Assembly: GCA_947165505.1 (NCBI GenBank)
Contig: CAMVAT010000038.1
Coordinates: 1 to 32,086 of the forward strand
Reading direction: 5' to 3'
DNA from: an uncultured Prevotellaceae bacterium
Lineage (GTDB): Bacteria > Bacteroidota > Bacteroidia > Bacteroidales > Bacteroidaceae
DNA length: 32,086 bases
Shown here: positions 32,081-32,086 of the stretch, piece by piece
Numbering within the stretch: position 1 is the stretch's first letter
Layout: each line of letters starts with the position of its first letter
Made by a program: the position numbers and the translations under genes
The notes under the pieces: generated by a model
The model's database searches: none
The model's input: the letters and a program-made list of their open reading frames with translations, nothing else
Told to the model about the DNA's origin: nothing

Positions 32081-32086
32081 TTTATC

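Noticed and set aside
31961..32086. Minus-strand open frame of 41 codons entering from the right edge and ending in TAA
   Set aside because: It is almost wholly made of the 9-bp repeat (Asn-Glu-Arg-like triplets). Tandem 9-mers stay open by chance, so I treat it as repeat, not gene.

Overview
The window looks like a chromosomal segment of a Bacteroidales bacterium, most like Prevotella/Prevotellaceae. The grounds are a SusC/SusD outer-membrane pair, several Bacteroidetes-type promoters (TTTG or TTG, about 19-20 nt, then TAnnTTTG), lipoproteins with classical lipoboxes, and an arginine operon carrying the Bacteroides-type N-succinylornithine carbamoyltransferase. No rRNA, tRNA, CRISPR array, transposase or integrase was recognised.

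Layout. (1) 1-1267: a lone archaeal-type AAA ATPase with its own promoter. (2) 1261-5724, minus strand: a three-gene operon of a Rid/chorismatase-like protein, a DUF6057-like polytopic membrane protein, and a PD40 beta-propeller lipoprotein with a c-type-haem-like CxxCH motif. (3) 5725-6536: a divergent intergenic region of 812 nt with three copies of a hairpin repeat element, a promoter for each direction and a leader of about 310 nt. (4) 6537-14173, plus strand: SusC, SusD and two further lipoproteins, closed by a hairpin terminator. (5) 14304-19547, plus strand: DUF6057-like, PD40/CxxCH lipoprotein, DUF6057-like, so the same two families as block 2 in a different order on the other side of the SusCD operon. 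(6) 19815-30901, minus strand: a compact arginine/proline operon. In transcription order it is argR, GNAT acyltransferase, argG, pspC, argC, argD-type aminotransferase, proC, HTH-cupin regulator, acyl-CoA synthetase, proB, proA, argF'. Three ARG-box-like sites lie at the argR promoter. (7) 31081-31794, minus: a Bax-inhibitor-1/YccA membrane protein with its own promoter.

How the genes may work together. Blocks 2, 4 and 5 look like one envelope neighbourhood. It has a TonB-dependent importer with its surface lipoprotein, two accessory lipoproteins, three paralogous membrane proteins ending in a shared DTYW-type motif, and two haem-motif propeller lipoproteins. The pairing of DUF6057-like and CxxCH-propeller genes at two loci is the best candidate for an undescribed system. 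Its substrate and chemistry cannot be read from sequence. Block 6 is a nearly complete biosynthetic operon for N-acylglutamate-route arginine synthesis plus the whole proline pathway; argB and the deacylase are not in the window.

A second theme is non-coding. Many gene junctions carry a private short tandem repeat (unit 6 to 11 bp), usually right after a stop codon. Two such 7-bp arrays of related sequence have entered coding regions. Larger inverted-repeat elements sit at 2810-2888, 5745-6063, 19727-19794 and 20797-20896.
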